The translations under genes were made by a program, and so were the position numbers. The notes under the pieces are model-generated. The model had not been told where the DNA came from and made no database searches. It saw nothing but the letters and a program-made list of their open reading frames with translations. A stretch of DNA of 64,000 nucleotides from Firmicutes bacterium UBA5493 (GTDB taxonomy: Bacteria > Bacillota > Limnochordia > Darwinibacteriales > Darwinibacteriaceae), in contig DIPH01000015.1 of assembly GCA_002424045.1 (NCBI GenBank), forward strand, positions 37,432-101,431, read 5' to 3'. Within the stretch, counting starts at the first letter, position 1. Every line of letters begins with the position of its first letter. Positions 16,764-25,888 of the stretch are shown here, in pieces.

Positions 16764-16798
16764 GTGGTTTCTATTTTTCTGTAAAACCACTGTAAAAT
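16764..16798 (+). promoter_or_regulatory. inverted repeat overlapping a candidate promoter
   Basis: GTGGTTT (16764-16770) and AAACCAC (16784-16790) form a perfect inverted repeat. A TAAAAT hexamer at 16793-16798 is a possible -10 element for the importer operon; no good -35 is visible, as expected for an activator- or repressor-controlled promoter. It lies about 75 bases upstream of the binding-protein start. Confidence 0.4.
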
Positions 16799-16870
16799 GA
16801 AACTTTAAACAAGGAAGATGCATTTTTATGTAGAATCACAAGAGAATATTTCCATGAGGAGGATGAGATT

Positions 16871-18484
16871 TTGAAGAAGCAACTCGTTATTGTGCTGTTG
16901 TTGTTCGTCTTGAGTCTGTCGGTTGTTGTTTCGGCCCAAGAGGTACCTGTTCTAGGTGGAACTTTCCGCTATGGAACGACGGTTAACCCCCGTGGCATGT
17001 TCAACCCCATTCTTTATACTGAGACGTATGACGGCTATGTCATAGATGTTGTCTATGACGGACTCATCGAAATTGACGCTAATCTCCAGCCCCAACCGAA
17101 AGTCGCTAAAGCGTGGGAGGTTTCTGAAGACGGATTAGAGATCACCTTCTATTTGCATGAGGGGATCAGGTTTCATGACGGTGTAGAGCTCACTGCCGAA
17201 GATGTAGCCTATACCTATATGACAATTCTTCATCCTGACTACACAGGTGTCAGATTTGGAACATTTAACATGCTTGTTGGTGCCCAGGAGTACAAAGATG
17301 GCACACAGGCGACCGTACCAGGAATTGAGATCATTGACGACTATACCATAAAATTCTCTACGAATCGACCACACGCACCGCTCCTCTCATCGTTTGGCTA
17401 TGGGATCTTACCAGCACACTTACTGGCCCATATTCCCGTTGGTGAACTGGAGACAGCCGAGTTCAATCTACATCCCATCGGTAGCGGACCCTTCAAATTT
17501 GTTGAGTTCTTAACGGACCAACATGTAACCTTTGAGGCTAATGAGGAGTATTTTTTCGGAAGACCGAACATCGATACCCTGGTATATCAGAAGGTTTCCC
17601 AAGACACCATCCCCATTTTCTTACAACAGAACCGCATCGACTTTATCGAGATTTCGCCAGACCAATTCCTCCAAGTAAGCGATCTGGGGCATATCGATAC
17701 CTACATCTATGAAGCTTTGAGCTATAGTTATATCGCATTTAACTTGCGCCAGGAACGCTTTGACGACGTGGCTGTTCGTCAAGCAATCACCTATGGCTTT
17801 GACAGGCAGCTTTATGTGGACTTAATTCGCGAAGGTTTTGGTATTGTTGCGAATGCACCGATGCCTACAGCGTCCTGGGCTTATACAAGTGAAGGAATTG
17901 ATCCGTACCACTATGATCCTAAGAAAGCTGCAGAAATGTTGTCAGAGGCTGGTTGGACGCCTGGTAGTGACGGTATCCTCCAAAAAGATGGCGAAAGACT
18001 GGAATTCGAGTTCTTAGTTCCTGATGGCAGTCGCCTGACCGAACAAATGGCCCTCCTCTTCCAGCAAAACATGGAGGATATCGGCATTAAAGTAAACCTC
18101 ATGTTTATGGAGTTTAGTGCCGCAGTGGACCGGGTTGACGCTAGGGAGTTTGATACCTTTACGATGAGCTGGAGCCTGGCTGTGGATCCTGACCCCTATA
18201 GCATTTGGCACTCCACCTCCCTGTGGAATGACCCAGGTTTCTACAATGAAGCATCAGACCGCCTCATTGAACAAGGTCGTTTAGAGACCGATCTGGAAAA
18301 ACGCAAGGAAATCTACGCCGATTGGCAACGAGTAATCAACTATGAATTGCCTTCCATGTTCTTAAATTACGGCGTCGCGATCGGGGCTATCAACGAACGT
18401 GTCAAAGGTATTGATGCAGACCCAGGTCCCTATGGCCCCCTAGTTGGCCGACAACTTCTGTGGAAAATCTGGCTAGCTGACTGA
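16871..18484 (+). CDS. peptide/nickel-type ABC transporter substrate-binding protein (SBP_bac_5)
   Basis: 537 residues, cluster C (DppA/OppA) extracellular binding protein. It starts with TTG; GAGGAGGATGAGATT precedes it. The signal peptide is KKQLVIVLLLFVLSLSVVVS followed by AQE. Family hallmarks are the AKAWEVSEDGLEITFYLHEG segment, FHDGVELTAEDVAYTY, HPIGSGPFKFVEF and the C-terminal WQRVINYELPSMFLNY. It is followed by two permease genes but no ATPase genes, which must come from elsewhere. The adjacent divergent amidohydrolases suggest a peptide or amide ligand; dpp-type proteins may also bind sugars or nickel. Confidence 0.93.
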   Translation: MKKQLVIVLLLFVLSLSVVVSAQEVPVLGGTFRYGTTVNPRGMFNPILYTETYDGYVIDVVYDGLIEIDANLQPQPKVAKAWEVSEDGLEITFYLHEGIRFHDGVELTAEDVAYTYMTILHPDYTGVRFGTFNMLVGAQEYKDGTQATVPGIEIIDDYTIKFSTNRPHAPLLSSFGYGILPAHLLAHIPVGELETAEFNLHPIGSGPFKFVEFLTDQHVTFEANEEYFFGRPNIDTLVYQKVSQDTIPIFLQQNRIDFIEISPDQFLQVSDLGHIDTYIYEALSYSYIAFNLRQERFDDVAVRQAITYGFDRQLYVDLIREGFGIVANAPMPTASWAYTSEGIDPYHYDPKKAAEMLSEAGWTPGSDGILQKDGERLEFEFLVPDGSRLTEQMALLFQQNMEDIGIKVNLMFMEFSAAVDRVDAREFDTFTMSWSLAVDPDPYSIWHSTSLWNDPGFYNEASDRLIEQGRLETDLEKRKEIYADWQRVINYELPSMFLNYGVAIGAINERVKGIDADPGPYGPLVGRQLLWKIWLAD

Positions 18485-18485
18485 T

Positions 18486-18594
18486 GAATACTTACGTATT
18501 CTGATAACCACTGCGTGGTCATCTTGGAGTTTGGCATTCGTCAAACATCCACGATTACATTTGTCAGGGTGGAGCAGTTTCTGCTGTTCCACCC
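18486..18594 (+). repeat. three stem-loops between binding protein and dppB
   Basis: GAATAC/GTATTC (18486-18501), ACCAC/GTGGT (18507-18519) and GGGTGGA/TCCACCC with inner GCAG/CTGC (18567-18594) follow one another in the 128-base gap. None is followed by a clear T-run. They probably stabilise the binding-protein message or partly attenuate transcription into the permease genes. Confidence 0.75.
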
Positions 18595-18612
18595 ATTCTG
18601 GAAGGTGGTTGC

Positions 18613-19572
18613 ATGTGGAGATATATTATTAGAAGGATCTTTCTCCAGGGGATCCCAGTGCTATTGGGATTTACCTTTTTACTGTATCTTATCATCACAG
18701 TTGCACCGGGAAGTCCAGTCACCCATTTGCGAGGCGTCCCGGATCTCGACACCGCTGTTATCGCCCAGAGGGAGGCGCAGCTTGGGATAGATCAGCCATT
18801 TCTTATTCAATATGGCAGATGGTTAGGGCAGATTCTACGTCTAGACTTAGGACTTTCCTTTGACTCGGCACGCAGGCCCGTCATTGACTTGATTGGAGAA
18901 AGGATGCCCGCGACAATCATTCTCTCCTTGTCATCGATTATCCTAGGTTGGGGAATCGGAATTCCCGTTGGTATACTTTCCGCCCGCTACCAATACTCCG
19001 TCTTTGACTATATCATCACGTTCTTTGCATTTGTAGGAATATCTATTCCCAGCTTTTTCTTTGGACTTGTACTGCTCTATATGTTTGCCCTCACATGGAA
19101 TGTTCTACCGGCTGGCGGTTTCTTCATGGCAGGCGAGCCCCATACATTTGTGGGGTATATCCGCTACTTGCTCCTGCCAGTCCTAACCCTTGGACTAGGT
19201 AGTATTGCCAGTGTAGCCCGGTACATGCGCTCAAGTCTTCTGGAAGTACTAAATGAAGATTACTTGCGCACGGCACGGGCCAAAGGTCTACGGGAAAACA
19301 TTGTCGTCTATAAGCATGCTCTCCGTAACGCCCTCCTACCGATTTTAACATTGATGGGTTTTATGCTCCCTACGATTTTTTCAGGGGCAGTCATCGTCGA
19401 GAATATTTTCACCTGGCCAGGACTGGGCTCCCTTGCCATTCAAGCCTTAAACGAACGGAATTATCCTGTCATCATGGGGATTAATCTCATGTTTGCAGTT
19501 CTTATTTTCTTAGGTAGCATTATTGCCGATGTATCCTATGCGTTTGCCGATCCACGCATCAGGTATGAGTGA
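18613..19572 (+). CDS. dppB: dipeptide-type ABC permease DppB
   Basis: 319 residues, first membrane subunit of the peptide-type importer. It starts MWRYIIRRIFLQGIPVLLGF, as is typical of DppB/OppB. Six membrane segments and the coupling loop EDYLRTARAKGLRE followed by HALRNALLPILT are visible, and it ends YAFADPRIRYE. GGAAGGTGG precedes the ATG. The gene for the partner DppC follows after 11 bases. Confidence 0.93.
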   Translation: MWRYIIRRIFLQGIPVLLGFTFLLYLIITVAPGSPVTHLRGVPDLDTAVIAQREAQLGIDQPFLIQYGRWLGQILRLDLGLSFDSARRPVIDLIGERMPATIILSLSSIILGWGIGIPVGILSARYQYSVFDYIITFFAFVGISIPSFFFGLVLLYMFALTWNVLPAGGFFMAGEPHTFVGYIRYLLLPVLTLGLGSIASVARYMRSSLLEVLNEDYLRTARAKGLRENIVVYKHALRNALLPILTLMGFMLPTIFSGAVIVENIFTWPGLGSLAIQALNERNYPVIMGINLMFAVLIFLGSIIADVSYAFADPRIRYE

Positions 19573-19583
19573 GGGGGCGGATT

Positions 19584-20444
19584 ATGAAGCAAATTTCTCA
19601 ATCCAAAAAGATCTGGAGGCGGTTTTGCCGCAACAAACTGGCCATACTTGGTCTTGTTATTCTCATCTTTTTTGTGCTTGTCTCAGTCTTTGCACCGTTC
19701 TTAACAAACTACGACCCTAACCGGTCGAATTTACGTAATCGCAACTTGCCCCCCTCTGGGGACCATCTCTTTGGCACAGATGATATGGGACGCGATATTT
19801 TCGCCCGCACCCTGTATGGGGGTCGCATCTCTTTGTCAGTGGGTTTAGTATCTGTGGGAATCTCCCTAAGTATTGGCGTTGTGTTGGGAGCTGTAGCCGG
19901 GTTCTTCGGCGGTATGTTTGATACAGTGATCATGCGCATCGCCGATGTTTTCTACAGTTTTCCCTTCATGATTCTAGCAATTACGATCTCATCGATCTTT
20001 GGACCATCGATTTACAACACCATGATCATCCTAGGAATACTCTCCTGGCCCAGTTCAGCAAGGCTCTTGCGGGCTGAGTTCTTGAAGTTGAAGAACACAG
20101 ATTTTGCCCTCGCGGCCACAACAATTGGTGCCAATCCTAGCCGTGTAATGTTTCGCCATATCCTCCCCAACGCTATTTCTCCACTTTTGGTTTCGGCTAC
20201 CTTGGGTGTGGCCTCTGCAATTTTGTCCGAAGCAGGCTTGAGCTTTTTGGGTCTCGGAGTACCTCCTCCGGCACCGTCCTGGGGAAACATGCTCAATAGA
20301 GCCCGTCCCTTACATATTTTAGCTAGTATGCCCTGGATGTGGCTACCTCCAGGTATAGCAATTTTCGTTATCGTTTTGAGCATTAATTTTGTTGGTGATG
20401 GGCTTCGGGATGCCTTCGATCCTCGCCAAGTTATGAACGAATGA
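19584..20444 (+). CDS. dppC: dipeptide-type ABC permease DppC
   Basis: 286 residues from the ATG at 19584, preceded by GAGGGGGCGG; an upstream in-frame GTG overlaps the dppB stop and is less likely. It is the second membrane subunit, with the DppC N-terminal pattern RRFCRNKLAILGLVILI, the HLFGTDDMGRDIFARTLYGG segment, the coupling loop KNTDFALAATTIGANPSRVM and the ending GDGLRDAFDPR. No dppD or dppF follows: the next gene is a small lipoprotein and then the strand changes. Confidence 0.93.
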   Translation: MKQISQSKKIWRRFCRNKLAILGLVILIFFVLVSVFAPFLTNYDPNRSNLRNRNLPPSGDHLFGTDDMGRDIFARTLYGGRISLSVGLVSVGISLSIGVVLGAVAGFFGGMFDTVIMRIADVFYSFPFMILAITISSIFGPSIYNTMIILGILSWPSSARLLRAEFLKLKNTDFALAATTIGANPSRVMFRHILPNAISPLLVSATLGVASAILSEAGLSFLGLGVPPPAPSWGNMLNRARPLHILASMPWMWLPPGIAIFVIVLSINFVGDGLRDAFDPRQVMNE

Positions 20445-20485
20445 CGAGCTTAGTCAGAGTGTACACGGAAAGGAGATTTTCGCTA

Positions 20486-20767
20486 ATGAAGAAGGTTTTG
20501 CGTGTCGTATTGTTACTGTCTGTTGTCCTGCTCTTAACAGGTTGTTTGCCTGGAGATGGGAAAAATGATGTGGAGAACCCCGCGGGATTCCTATGGGGGA
20601 TCTGGCATGGTTGGGTTGCCCCCATATCCTTAATCGTTGGACTATTCCGCGACAACATTCGCCTTTATGAACTAGCCAACGCTGGCTGGTGGTATGACCT
20701 CGGATTCTACGTCGCCGTCATCGCAGGTTTTGGTAGTCTTTCTCTAGTTCGCAAGAAGAGAGAATAA
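20486..20767 (+). CDS. small membrane lipoprotein
   Basis: 93 residues from the ATG at 20486, with AAAGGAG ahead of it. The N-terminus is a lipoprotein signal (VLLLSVVLLLTGC, lipobox LTGC), so the mature protein would be lipidated at Cys. Two more hydrophobic stretches follow: FLWGIWHGWVAPISLIVGLF and WYDLGFYVAVIAGFGSLSLV, then a basic tail VRKKRE. Small proteins with this WGxWHG pattern are widespread in Firmicutes and are annotated as hypothetical membrane proteins. It is the last gene on this strand before the convergent terminator. The function is unknown. Confidence 0.8.
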   Translation: MKKVLRVVLLLSVVLLLTGCLPGDGKNDVENPAGFLWGIWHGWVAPISLIVGLFRDNIRLYELANAGWWYDLGFYVAVIAGFGSLSLVRKKRE

Positions 20768-20785
20768 GGTGCCTTTCATAAAAGC

Positions 20786-20818
20786 AAGCTCCCAAGGGAG
20801 TGGCTTCCTTGGGAGCTT
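20786..20818. terminator. bidirectional hairpin between convergent operons
   Basis: AAGCTCCCAAGG (20786-20797) and CCTTGGGAGCTT (20807-20818) are perfect 12-base arms around a nine-base loop. It lies between the plus-strand lipoprotein gene and the 3' end of pduL. T-runs on either side are weak, yet the position and stability indicate a two-way terminator. Confidence 0.75.
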
Positions 20819-20830
20819 GGGTGTAAATCC

Positions 20831-21412
20831 TTACCGATAGACCTTCAGCTTTTGCCAGTTAACCACAAAGCCAGAATTGGCTTCATCTGTGTCAATATGC
20901 ATCTCCAACGCATAGTCGTTGTTCACACGAATTAGCACATCGCTGAGCACCACAGGTCTTTCTCCTTCAACAAGGACATTCACAACATCCTTGTCTTTGA
21001 CTCCAAATTGCTCTGCCTCGGCTTCGGTCATATGAATATGCCTGCGTGCGATAATTACGCCCTTCTCTAAGGTAATCTCCCCTTTTGGTCCCCTAATGGT
21101 AATTCCAGGAGTCCCTTCTAGATCACCTGAATCGCGTAGAGCAGGTTCAACTCCTAGTGTATAGGAGTCCGTGCGAGAGATTTCTACCTGCGTATAGTCC
21201 CTCATCTGCCCCAAAATGCGCACTCCTTCAATAGAGCGCTTCGGGCCAACGAGCGTCACTTTCTCTTCTGCGGCAAATTGATCGGGCTGAAAAAGGGGTT
21301 TCATCACTGTCAGCTCCGAGCGACCGAACAAGACCTCCAAGTCCCTTTGGCAAATGTGTACATGGCGATTGGATATTCCAACGGGAACCTCTCCCAAATA
21401 TTCTTTTAACAT
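20831..21412 (-). CDS. pduL: phosphate propanoyltransferase PduL
   Basis: 193 residues from the ATG at 21412, preceded by AAAGGAGGAG; the longer open frame to 21550 overlaps the UxaA gene and lacks a site. PduL exchanges CoA and phosphate on short acyl groups. The two zinc-binding motifs are visible: GISNRHVHICQRDLEVLFG near residue 12 and ARRHIHMTEAEAEQFGV near residue 130. There is no N-terminal encapsulation helix of the kind used for microcompartment targeting, so a cytoplasmic enzyme is likely. With butyrate kinase in the same operon it could convert acyl-CoA to acid plus ATP. Confidence 0.9.
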   Translation of the reverse strand: MLKEYLGEVPVGISNRHVHICQRDLEVLFGRSELTVMKPLFQPDQFAAEEKVTLVGPKRSIEGVRILGQMRDYTQVEISRTDSYTLGVEPALRDSGDLEGTPGITIRGPKGEITLEKGVIIARRHIHMTEAEAEQFGVKDKDVVNVLVEGERPVVLSDVLIRVNNDYALEMHIDTDEANSGFVVNWQKLKVYR

Positions 21413-21431
21413 CCAGACTCCTCCTTTGAGA

Positions 21432-22604
21432 TTAATAAATGATGCAGTCGCTACCATAGCGGCGCAAAGCGAATTCGCGGTTCTGCGAAAGTTCTGCCTT
21501 GGTCTGCTTCCCAGAGGCCACTTGGATGATTTCTCTGTAAATAATCTCACCCATGGTGGCTAGGCTTTCTTTGTTCGAAAGAACTAATCCGGCGTCCACG
21601 TCTATATTATCCTGCATATTCAAGTAACATGGTGTATTACTGGACACTTTGATCACCGGGCAAATAGGGGAACCAGTAGGCGTACCGCGACCTGTTGTAA
21701 AGACAATAAGGTGAGCTCCACCAGCGGCAATTCCCGTCATGGACTCGATGTCGTGACCTGGTGTATCCATCACAACCAAGCCTCGCTTCGTTGGTCGTAC
21801 TCCATAACCTACCACTTCTTCAACCATTCGACTTCCGCCCTTTTTGATGCAGCCCAAGGACTTTTCTTCGATCGTGGTTAGTCCTCCCTTCATGTTACCG
21901 GGAGTGATGTCTGCTACATTCGATGACCCAAGGCGAGCTAGACTTTGCTCTGTCCAGGCCACCAGATCCAGTAATTGCTTGCGAACATCCGCGTTCACAC
22001 AGCGATCAGCGAGAATGGTCTCGGCGCCTAAAAACTCAGTAATTTCCGAGAGAATGACTGTACCGCCCTGATCCACATGAAGATCGCTAGCCACACCTAC
22101 GGCTGGGTTGGCGGAAAGACCAGAATAGCCATCGGAACCTCCGCATTCTGTTCCCACAATGAGCTCCGAGAGGGGTATAGGCTGGCGAAAACGCTGCGCG
22201 GCTTCTTTCAAAAGAGCCTGAGCAAGCTTCACGCCCTTGGCAATGGTTTTCTTGGTGCCGCCTAATTGCTGGATGACCAATGTTTCCACAGGCTTCTTGG
22301 TTCTAGCAATGATCTTTGCTACATCATCCATGAGCACAGATTCACAACCCAAAGCCACCAAGATGATCCCAGCGACATTAGAATTGCTTCCGATACCACC
22401 AAGAACTTCTGTCATTTCCTGGTTGCTTGTGGGATCTAAGGTGCATCCATGGGTATGGGGAATGGCTACGACCTCTGGAACCTGTTTCTCAATTTGTTGC
22501 GCGACCGAGTTCGCACAGATTACCATGGGTAAGACAACGACTAGATTGCGAATTCCTACGGATCCATCGGGATTAACATAACCCATAAACGTATTATTCA
22601 TCAT
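21432..22604 (-). CDS. UxaA family hydrolase, large subunit (altronate dehydratase-like)
   Basis: 390 residues forming the catalytic C-terminal part of the altronate/galactarate dehydratase family, encoded separately from the small SAF subunit. Hallmarks are GYVNPDGSVGIRN, HTHGC, GTECGGSDGYSGLSANPAVG, GGLTTIEEKSLG and the FTTGRGTPTGSPICPVIKV segment. The conserved Cys residues probably hold the iron or Fe-S centre. It overlaps the small-subunit gene by 11 bases. The related sulfolactate sulfo-lyase (SuyAB) has the same split layout and cannot be excluded by eye; sugar-acid dehydration fits the operon better. Confidence 0.85.
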   Translation of the reverse strand: MMNNTFMGYVNPDGSVGIRNLVVVLPMVICANSVAQQIEKQVPEVVAIPHTHGCTLDPTSNQEMTEVLGGIGSNSNVAGIILVALGCESVLMDDVAKIIARTKKPVETLVIQQLGGTKKTIAKGVKLAQALLKEAAQRFRQPIPLSELIVGTECGGSDGYSGLSANPAVGVASDLHVDQGGTVILSEITEFLGAETILADRCVNADVRKQLLDLVAWTEQSLARLGSSNVADITPGNMKGGLTTIEEKSLGCIKKGGSRMVEEVVGYGVRPTKRGLVVMDTPGHDIESMTGIAAGGAHLIVFTTGRGTPTGSPICPVIKVSSNTPCYLNMQDNIDVDAGLVLSNKESLATMGEIIYREIIQVASGKQTKAELSQNREFALRRYGSDCIIY

Positions 22605-22905
22605 GGTCCGACCCCTCTTTCAAAAGTTCCTTCCCACGCATGCTTGTCACATTATGGGCATGGACAAACTGGCCCTGCCAAATGTCTTGTGTTGCGCTGC
22701 CAATGGAATACCCATACTTCATTACTGGCTTGTCCTTTGGGATATCCATGAGCGCTATTTTGTGACCTGAAGGGATCCTGTCTGATGCCTTAAAATCCAG
22801 CTCTTCGTCATTTTTAAGAATGGTTATGCGTTCTCCTAACTCAACATCTTTCAGGACCACGCCAACATTATCCCGGGCGTGATCTAAGATGAGAATGTGG
22901 CCCAT
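22594..22905 (-). CDS. UxaA family small subunit (SAF domain)
   Basis: 103 residues matching the N-terminal SAF domain of altronate dehydratase: HARDNVGVVLKDVELGE, IPSGHKIALMDIPKDKPVMK, IGSATQDIWQGQFVHAHNV and a final SMRGKELL. The small subunit completes the active enzyme with the large subunit encoded next. In E. coli both parts are fused in one polypeptide, whereas the split form is common in Bacillota. It lies 26 bases after the PucR-type regulator gene. Confidence 0.85.
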   Translation of the reverse strand: MGHILILDHARDNVGVVLKDVELGERITILKNDEELDFKASDRIPSGHKIALMDIPKDKPVMKYGYSIGSATQDIWQGQFVHAHNVTSMRGKELLKEGSDHDE

Positions 22906-22931
22906 GCCTGTTCAGCCTCCGATCTCACTCT

Positions 22932-24608
22932 TTAGTTCAGCAACTGGCCTATCTTCAAACCAACCTGTAAGTTCAAGCGATCATTGCTATCAAAAACGTC
23001 TAGACCAGTAACCTCATTGATGCGCTCAATGCGATAACGCATCGTATTATAGTGAATAAACAACTCATCTGCAGCCTTCTGAAAGCTGCAATCATTATCA
23101 AAGTAGGCGACCAACGTTTTTACCAACTCCGCCTTGTGCTCTTGGTCGTAGACTTCTAATCTGGCAATGGTATCATCATAATATCCCTGAAGCTCCGCCT
23201 TTTTATCAAACTCACATAAGATCCGGTAGATACCCAAGTCATCATAATGCCAGATGCCGTTGCCGTTCTCGAGCATGCGGCCATATTTCAAAGCACTGGT
23301 GGCTTGTTTTTGGCCATCAGAGAGCTTTCTGATATCACGATTAAAACGAGAGATGCCAATGGACGCCGTTAAGTCCTCTAGAGAGGCATTGACCTTTGTC
23401 TGTAAGGCCTTGGAAAACTCCATTGTCAGCTCCTTGACTCGGTCATCTGAATCCAGGCTATCCTGGGGTTTTAGAACGAGAAAGCAATCGCTCTGTTCGT
23501 GAATAATGAGCTCCAGATTATTGGCCTTGTCCAACTGTGTAATAGTCTTGTACAGAAGTTCTAATGCTGCCTGTATATAACCTTCGTCAGCACCGCGCTC
23601 TACATAGTGCGAACCTAGATCATCAATGGAAATGGCCAAAACACTGTAGCTGTCTCGCAAAACCCAACCGACGTAGGCCGCTTGTTTTCTCGCGTAGGCA
23701 ATATCCCGGAAGTTCCATGCCAACAAGTCTTGCGCGAATCGATTCTTAAAGCGTCTGTGAACTTCCTTGGTATTAAACGTAATCATGGTACGAAGTGCAC
23801 ACATGATGGCTGCCTGTTCAATGGCAATCTCATAGTACAGATCCTTGCACACCGACTCTAGTTTCAGGGCTACTATATATCCGTTTACTTCATTTTCTAC
23901 AATAATCGGGCAAACACATACTTCATAGGGAGTGTCCTCTAGCTTCATCCAGCTGATTGTGGAATCTTCCACTTCAGCAGAATAGTCGCCTTCGCTTCGC
24001 CAATCCCAGGTACTCATCAAAGCTTCTACTGCACCTTGAACCGCCACGCATTTGCCGTCCCAACCATGGGAGTAGCGGTTGCCTTGATAGTCCAAAATGA
24101 GAACGGGGCTGTGAATCAAGTCATAAAGTACCTGGGAGATCTCTGCAAATCCACCCTTTTCGAGGAGGGACATACTAAACTTCCGATAGATTTTTTCACC
24201 CTGCAAAATCAGTTGTGATTGGCGATGCATGATTTCTCGATGAATACCATTGATGATATCCACCCACGGGACCTCGAAGGGAATTACGATAATGGGTAAT
24301 TCAAGTGACACACTCAAGGCGATAATGCTAGGCGGAATTTGATCAATGAACCTACGTAGTTTGATCCCGAGCCCTGCTGCATTAATCTTGGCCAGATCAC
24401 TCACAAGGGTCTCCAAAGAAAGGGGGTTATCCTTAACACTGTAACCGCTGGTGATCACAAACTCATTACCGGTTAGCCAGTTGACAATGTCTGGTGCATC
24501 CATGACGGTAACAGCACTAATGGTGCGGTCTAGTCCCACATCACCGGTGAGAACCTGAGCGTTCTGGAGGGGAGATAACTCTAGTGCCTCCCTAATCGTG
24601 ACAGTCAT
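22932..24608 (-). CDS. PucR family transcriptional regulator
   Basis: 558 residues, cytoplasmic. The N-terminal PucR-sensing domain (about 1-120) reads TIREALELSPLQNAQVLTGD and WLTGNEFVITSGYSV. A middle region with a degenerate GGDEF-like/CdaR fold includes ASIGISRFNRDIRKLSDGQK. The C-terminal PucR HTH_30 domain is CSFQKAADELFIHYNTMRYR followed by IERINEVTGLDVFD. Regulators of this family sense purine-derived, amino or sugar-acid metabolites. Being embedded in the long catabolic operon, it is its probable local controller. Confidence 0.9.
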   Translation of the reverse strand: MTVTIREALELSPLQNAQVLTGDVGLDRTISAVTVMDAPDIVNWLTGNEFVITSGYSVKDNPLSLETLVSDLAKINAAGLGIKLRRFIDQIPPSIIALSVSLELPIIVIPFEVPWVDIINGIHREIMHRQSQLILQGEKIYRKFSMSLLEKGGFAEISQVLYDLIHSPVLILDYQGNRYSHGWDGKCVAVQGAVEALMSTWDWRSEGDYSAEVEDSTISWMKLEDTPYEVCVCPIIVENEVNGYIVALKLESVCKDLYYEIAIEQAAIMCALRTMITFNTKEVHRRFKNRFAQDLLAWNFRDIAYARKQAAYVGWVLRDSYSVLAISIDDLGSHYVERGADEGYIQAALELLYKTITQLDKANNLELIIHEQSDCFLVLKPQDSLDSDDRVKELTMEFSKALQTKVNASLEDLTASIGISRFNRDIRKLSDGQKQATSALKYGRMLENGNGIWHYDDLGIYRILCEFDKKAELQGYYDDTIARLEVYDQEHKAELVKTLVAYFDNDCSFQKAADELFIHYNTMRYRIERINEVTGLDVFDSNDRLNLQVGLKIGQLLN

Positions 24609-24622
24609 ACACTTTCTCCTTT

Positions 24623-25810
24623 CTAACGGCCTCCTTTCTTGAGAAGATTCAACGTCGCCTTAACCATTACCTCCACCCCAAAATCCAAGACATCTTCATC
24701 AATACTGTATTTCTCGTGGTGAATGGGAAAAGTCAGTCCCTTTGCTTCACTTCTTGTACCAACGAAGACATAGAGTCCAGGAATAACTCGTTGATACTCC
24801 GAAAAGTCCTCCCCGGTCATGGTCGGCGCCTTGAGATCCACCAATGTTTCTGCGCCCCAAGAGTCTATGACCGTGGATCGAAACTCCTCAACGAGACTGT
24901 CATCATTGAACGTCTGGTAGAAGCATCTCTTGAAATGAATATCACAACTGGCATTATTGCCCTTGACGATGGCTTGTACCTTTTCTTCAATGCGTTTTAG
25001 AACACGCTCCCGAACAGCTTCGTCCGCTGTACGGATGGTCCCTGTCAATTCCACCTGATTAGGAATAATGTTAAAGGCTGTTCCCCCATGTACCGAGCCA
25101 ATGGAAATCACAACAGGTTCAGTGGGAGCCACTTCACGGCTGACAATCGTCTGTAGGCCCTCAATTACCTCCGCACTTAGGGTGATTGGATCAATGGCAA
25201 GATGGGGCTGGCCTCCATGTCCTCCCGAACCGTACAAGGTAATCTCAAACTTGTCCGCAGCAGCCATAATTGTTCCTGGGCGAACGCCTACTGTTCCAGA
25301 GTCAAGTTCTGGCCAAATATGCAAGCCCAGAATTACGTCTACTTTGGGATTTTCGAGGACACCATCTTCAATCATGGCCAGGGCCCCGCCTAATCCTTCT
25401 TCTGCTGGTTGAAAAATCACTTTGATGTTCCCTGAAATACTCTGTTTCAGTTGTGCTAAGACATAGGCAACGCCTAGGCCCACAGACATATGCCCATCAT
25501 GACCACAGGCATGCATAATTCCAGCATGTTTCGATGAAAAAGGAAGATCGGTAGCTTCAGTTATGGGCAAAGCATCCATATCAAACCGGAGACCAAGGGT
25601 GAAATCGCTATTATTATTTAAGAATCCAATAACACCAGTCTTACCAATACCCGTCGTGACTTCATAACCCCATTCCCTCAACAACGAACCAATTTTCTCG
25701 GCAGCCTTCACTTCTTCGAAGCCCAACTCAGGGTATTCATGAAAAAAACGCCGCCATTCAATCATTTGTGGTGTAATCTCTAGAACATGTTTTTGAACTG
25801 AAGAGAACAT
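24623..25810 (-). CDS. M20 family amidohydrolase (hippurate/N-acyl-amino-acid hydrolase type)
   Basis: 395-residue zinc aminoacylase-like enzyme. Metal and catalytic motifs: RFDMDALP near residue 78, MHACGHDGHMS near residue 105, FQPAEEGLGGA, GLHIWPELDSGTVG and TMTGEDFSEY near residue 350. The dimerisation domain is inserted in the middle (GGHGGQPHLAIDP). Such enzymes cleave N-acyl groups from amino acids. Within this operon it might release a hydroxy acid or acid from a conjugate; that is inference. It lies 14 bases upstream of the PucR gene. Confidence 0.88.
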   Translation of the reverse strand: MFSSVQKHVLEITPQMIEWRRFFHEYPELGFEEVKAAEKIGSLLREWGYEVTTGIGKTGVIGFLNNNSDFTLGLRFDMDALPITEATDLPFSSKHAGIMHACGHDGHMSVGLGVAYVLAQLKQSISGNIKVIFQPAEEGLGGALAMIEDGVLENPKVDVILGLHIWPELDSGTVGVRPGTIMAAADKFEITLYGSGGHGGQPHLAIDPITLSAEVIEGLQTIVSREVAPTEPVVISIGSVHGGTAFNIIPNQVELTGTIRTADEAVRERVLKRIEEKVQAIVKGNNASCDIHFKRCFYQTFNDDSLVEEFRSTVIDSWGAETLVDLKAPTMTGEDFSEYQRVIPGLYVFVGTRSEAKGLTFPIHHEKYSIDEDVLDFGVEVMVKATLNLLKKGGR

Positions 25811-25888
25811 AACCTACCATCTCCTGCTTCCATTCATTAATAAGAAGCGTGCTGAAGCAGGAAGTTCAGACTCCAACACGCATCCATG

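Noticed and set aside
18515..18790. Plus-strand ORF between the peptide-binding protein and dppB
   Set aside because: It overlaps the hairpin-rich gap and the start of dppB in another frame and has no ribosome binding site or recognisable sequence.
20831..21412. Bacterial microcompartment locus suggested by PduL
   Set aside because: No shell protein genes and no encapsulation peptide on PduL or its neighbours.
21432..22905. Sulfolactate sulfo-lyase SuyAB instead of an altronate-dehydratase-type enzyme
   Set aside because: The split layout fits both, but no sulfonate genes are nearby and several sugar-acid or hydroxy-acid genes are; kept only as an alternative in the entry.
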